Below are positions 6,410 to 6,840 of a DNA stretch of 6,840 nucleotides, one piece after another. The stretch is from an uncultured Desulfuromonadales bacterium. GTDB lineage: Bacteria > Desulfobacterota > Desulfuromonadia > Desulfuromonadales > Geopsychrobacteraceae. How positions within the stretch are numbered: the first letter of the stretch is position 1; each line of letters starts with the position of its first letter. A model generated the notes under the pieces. That model did not search any database. It was not told the origin of the DNA and worked only from the letters and a program-made list of their open reading frames with translations. The stretch spans positions 1 to 6,840 of the forward strand of contig CALZLE010000503.1 in assembly GCA_945788205.1 (NCBI GenBank), given 5' to 3'. The translations under genes were made by a program, and so were the position numbers.

Positions 6410-6601
6410 TCAGTTAATGCTGCGCTCTTCGCAATCCTCGATTTTCCAGACTTTTGTTGACCGGCCTACTTTTACGGTCAGCTCTTTTCCTTCGCAGCCA
6501 ACGACAGTTCCTCGTTGATTGCTCTTTATGTGCCAGACCTGGCGCGGGTTTCCGTGGGAAATTGCCTGACAGACATTGATCACTTCTTCATTGTTCATCA
6601 T
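6410..6601 (-). CDS. Small protein of unknown function (63 residues)
   Basis: I do not recognise this protein. It is small and hydrophilic, with no signal peptide or membrane segment. Residues 3-15 (NNEEVINVCQAIS) look helical. Residues about 20-58 alternate polar and hydrophobic positions around Gly/Asn turns, with RGTVVGCEGKELTVKVG (30-46) and KVWKIEDC (50-57). That pattern suggests a small SH3-like or KOW-like beta barrel, which is an inference from the residue pattern only. It has three cysteines (11, 36, 57), not spaced as a metal site. The start at 6601 is chosen because GGGAGG lies 7 bases upstream (6609-6614). The next codon is also ATG (6598), so the protein could begin one residue later. 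A longer frame from TTG 6652 is rejected because it has no ribosome site and overlaps the likely promoter. The gene has its own candidate promoter and is convergent with the PilT-like gene. Confidence 0.72.
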   Translation of the reverse strand: MMNNEEVINVCQAISHGNPRQVWHIKSNQRGTVVGCEGKELTVKVGRSTKVWKIEDCEERSIN

Positions 6602-6608
6602 TTTGTGG

Positions 6609-6614
6609 CCTCCC
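6609..6614 (-). promoter_or_regulatory. Ribosome binding site deciding the start of the small protein
   Basis: On the - strand GGGAGG is followed by 7 bases and then ATGATG. This strong site is the main reason to treat the 63-codon frame as a real gene and to place its start at 6601. Confidence 0.75.
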
Positions 6615-6624
6615 TTTTTCGCAC

Positions 6625-6652
6625 ATATTACCGTTGTTCTGGTTTTTTTCAA
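6625..6652 (-). promoter_or_regulatory. Candidate sigma-70 promoter for the small protein
   Basis: On the - strand TTGAAA (6652-6647, 5 of 6 to TTGACA) is followed by a 16-base spacer and TAATAT (6630-6625, 4 of 6 to TATAAT). Transcription would start near 6618, just ahead of the ribosome site at 6614-6609, giving a very short leader. It lies in the 56-base gap after the tautomerase stop, so the small gene may be transcribed separately as well as by read-through. Confidence 0.5.
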
Positions 6653-6657
6653 CTTTT

Positions 6658-6840
6658 CTAATTTTTTTGCCGCAGGACAGTGACTGTTTCGCCAGCGATC
6701 CCCCAGTTGTCGGTGTCGAGTTCATCGATGGTGACGACGGTGGTCGCCGGATTTTTGCCGAGCACATCGACCAGTAATTGTGTCGCACCTTTGATCAGCG
6801 CAGCTTTCTGTTCTTTGGTGGCACCTTCTTTGGTGATGCG
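6658..6840 (-). CDS. 4-oxalocrotonate tautomerase-family protein, C-terminal part (5' end outside window)
   Basis: The last 60 residues and stop (TAG at 6660-6658) are visible; only about 5-7 N-terminal residues should be missing, since the family is usually 60-70 residues. The sequence reads ITKEGATKEQKAALIKGATQ, then LLVDVLGKNPATTVVTIDEL, then DTDNWGIAGETVTVLRQKN. This has the beta-alpha-beta pattern of the tautomerase superfamily, including the WGIAGE turn that corresponds to FGIGGE in P. putida 4-oxalocrotonate tautomerase. The family uses an N-terminal Pro exposed after Met removal as a general base; that residue lies beyond the window edge and cannot be confirmed. Aligned by eye, the two active-site arginines of the P. 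putida enzyme (Arg11, Arg39) are not kept, so the true substrate is probably not 2-hydroxymuconate. The gene precedes the small unknown gene on the same strand, with a 56-base gap. Confidence 0.9.
   Translation of the reverse strand, partial: RITKEGATKEQKAALIKGATQLLVDVLGKNPATTVVTIDELDTDNWGIAGETVTVLRQKN

Noticed and set aside
6393..6518. AAAGGAGG (6393-6400) on the + strand followed by a short frame from ATG 6417 lying antisense to the small gene
   Set aside because: The spacing of 16 bases is too long for normal initiation, the frame is only about 33 codons, and it lies wholly opposite a better-supported gene.
6602..6652. Longer N-terminus for the small - strand protein, starting at TTG 6652
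   Set aside because: There is no ribosome site upstream of the TTG, the extra 17 residues overlap the candidate -35 and -10 boxes, and a strong GGGAGG site sits at the right distance from ATG 6601.

Overview
This window looks like ordinary chromosomal backbone from a Gram-negative bacterium, most likely of the Desulfuromonadales/Geobacter type. That placement is an inference from three things: the order mfd, then two parvulin-type periplasmic folding factors; a lipoprotein signal and a Sec signal peptide, which imply an outer membrane; and a type IV pilus retraction-type ATPase. No phage, transposon, CRISPR, rRNA or tRNA signature was seen. Base composition and codon use look even by eye, so there is no clear sign of recent transfer.

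Layout. Bases 1-3588 (+) look like the end of one transcription unit: the C-terminal half of Mfd (transcription-repair coupling factor), a PpiC/SurA-type lipoprotein, and a soluble periplasmic SurA-like chaperone. The gaps are 38 and 32 bases, and the unit closes with a strong intrinsic terminator (3613-3652). A class IV PLP-dependent aminotransferase follows (3712-4575, +). After a gap of about 100 bases containing hairpins comes a 514-residue PilT-family ATPase with an extra N-terminal MshEN-like domain (4679-6223, +). A hairpin at 6256-6290 with T-rich flanks on both strands separates this rightward block from a leftward block. The leftward block holds a 63-residue protein of unknown function (6410-6601, -), which has its own plausible promoter, and the C-terminal part of a 4-oxalocrotonate tautomerase-family protein (6658-6840, -), which runs off the right edge.

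How the genes relate. The two parvulin-domain proteins probably work together on outer-membrane or secreted protein folding. Both have lost the first conserved parvulin histidine, so chaperone action may matter more than prolyl isomerization. Mfd is probably linked to them only by shared transcription. The aminotransferase, the pilus ATPase and the leftward genes show no evident pathway link to each other.

The most unusual item is the MshEN-PilT fusion. MshEN domains are best known on assembly-type ATPases (MshE, PilB, GspE), and here the domain sits on a retraction-type core with degenerate c-di-GMP-binding motifs. I see no strong case for a wholly new multi-gene system in this window.
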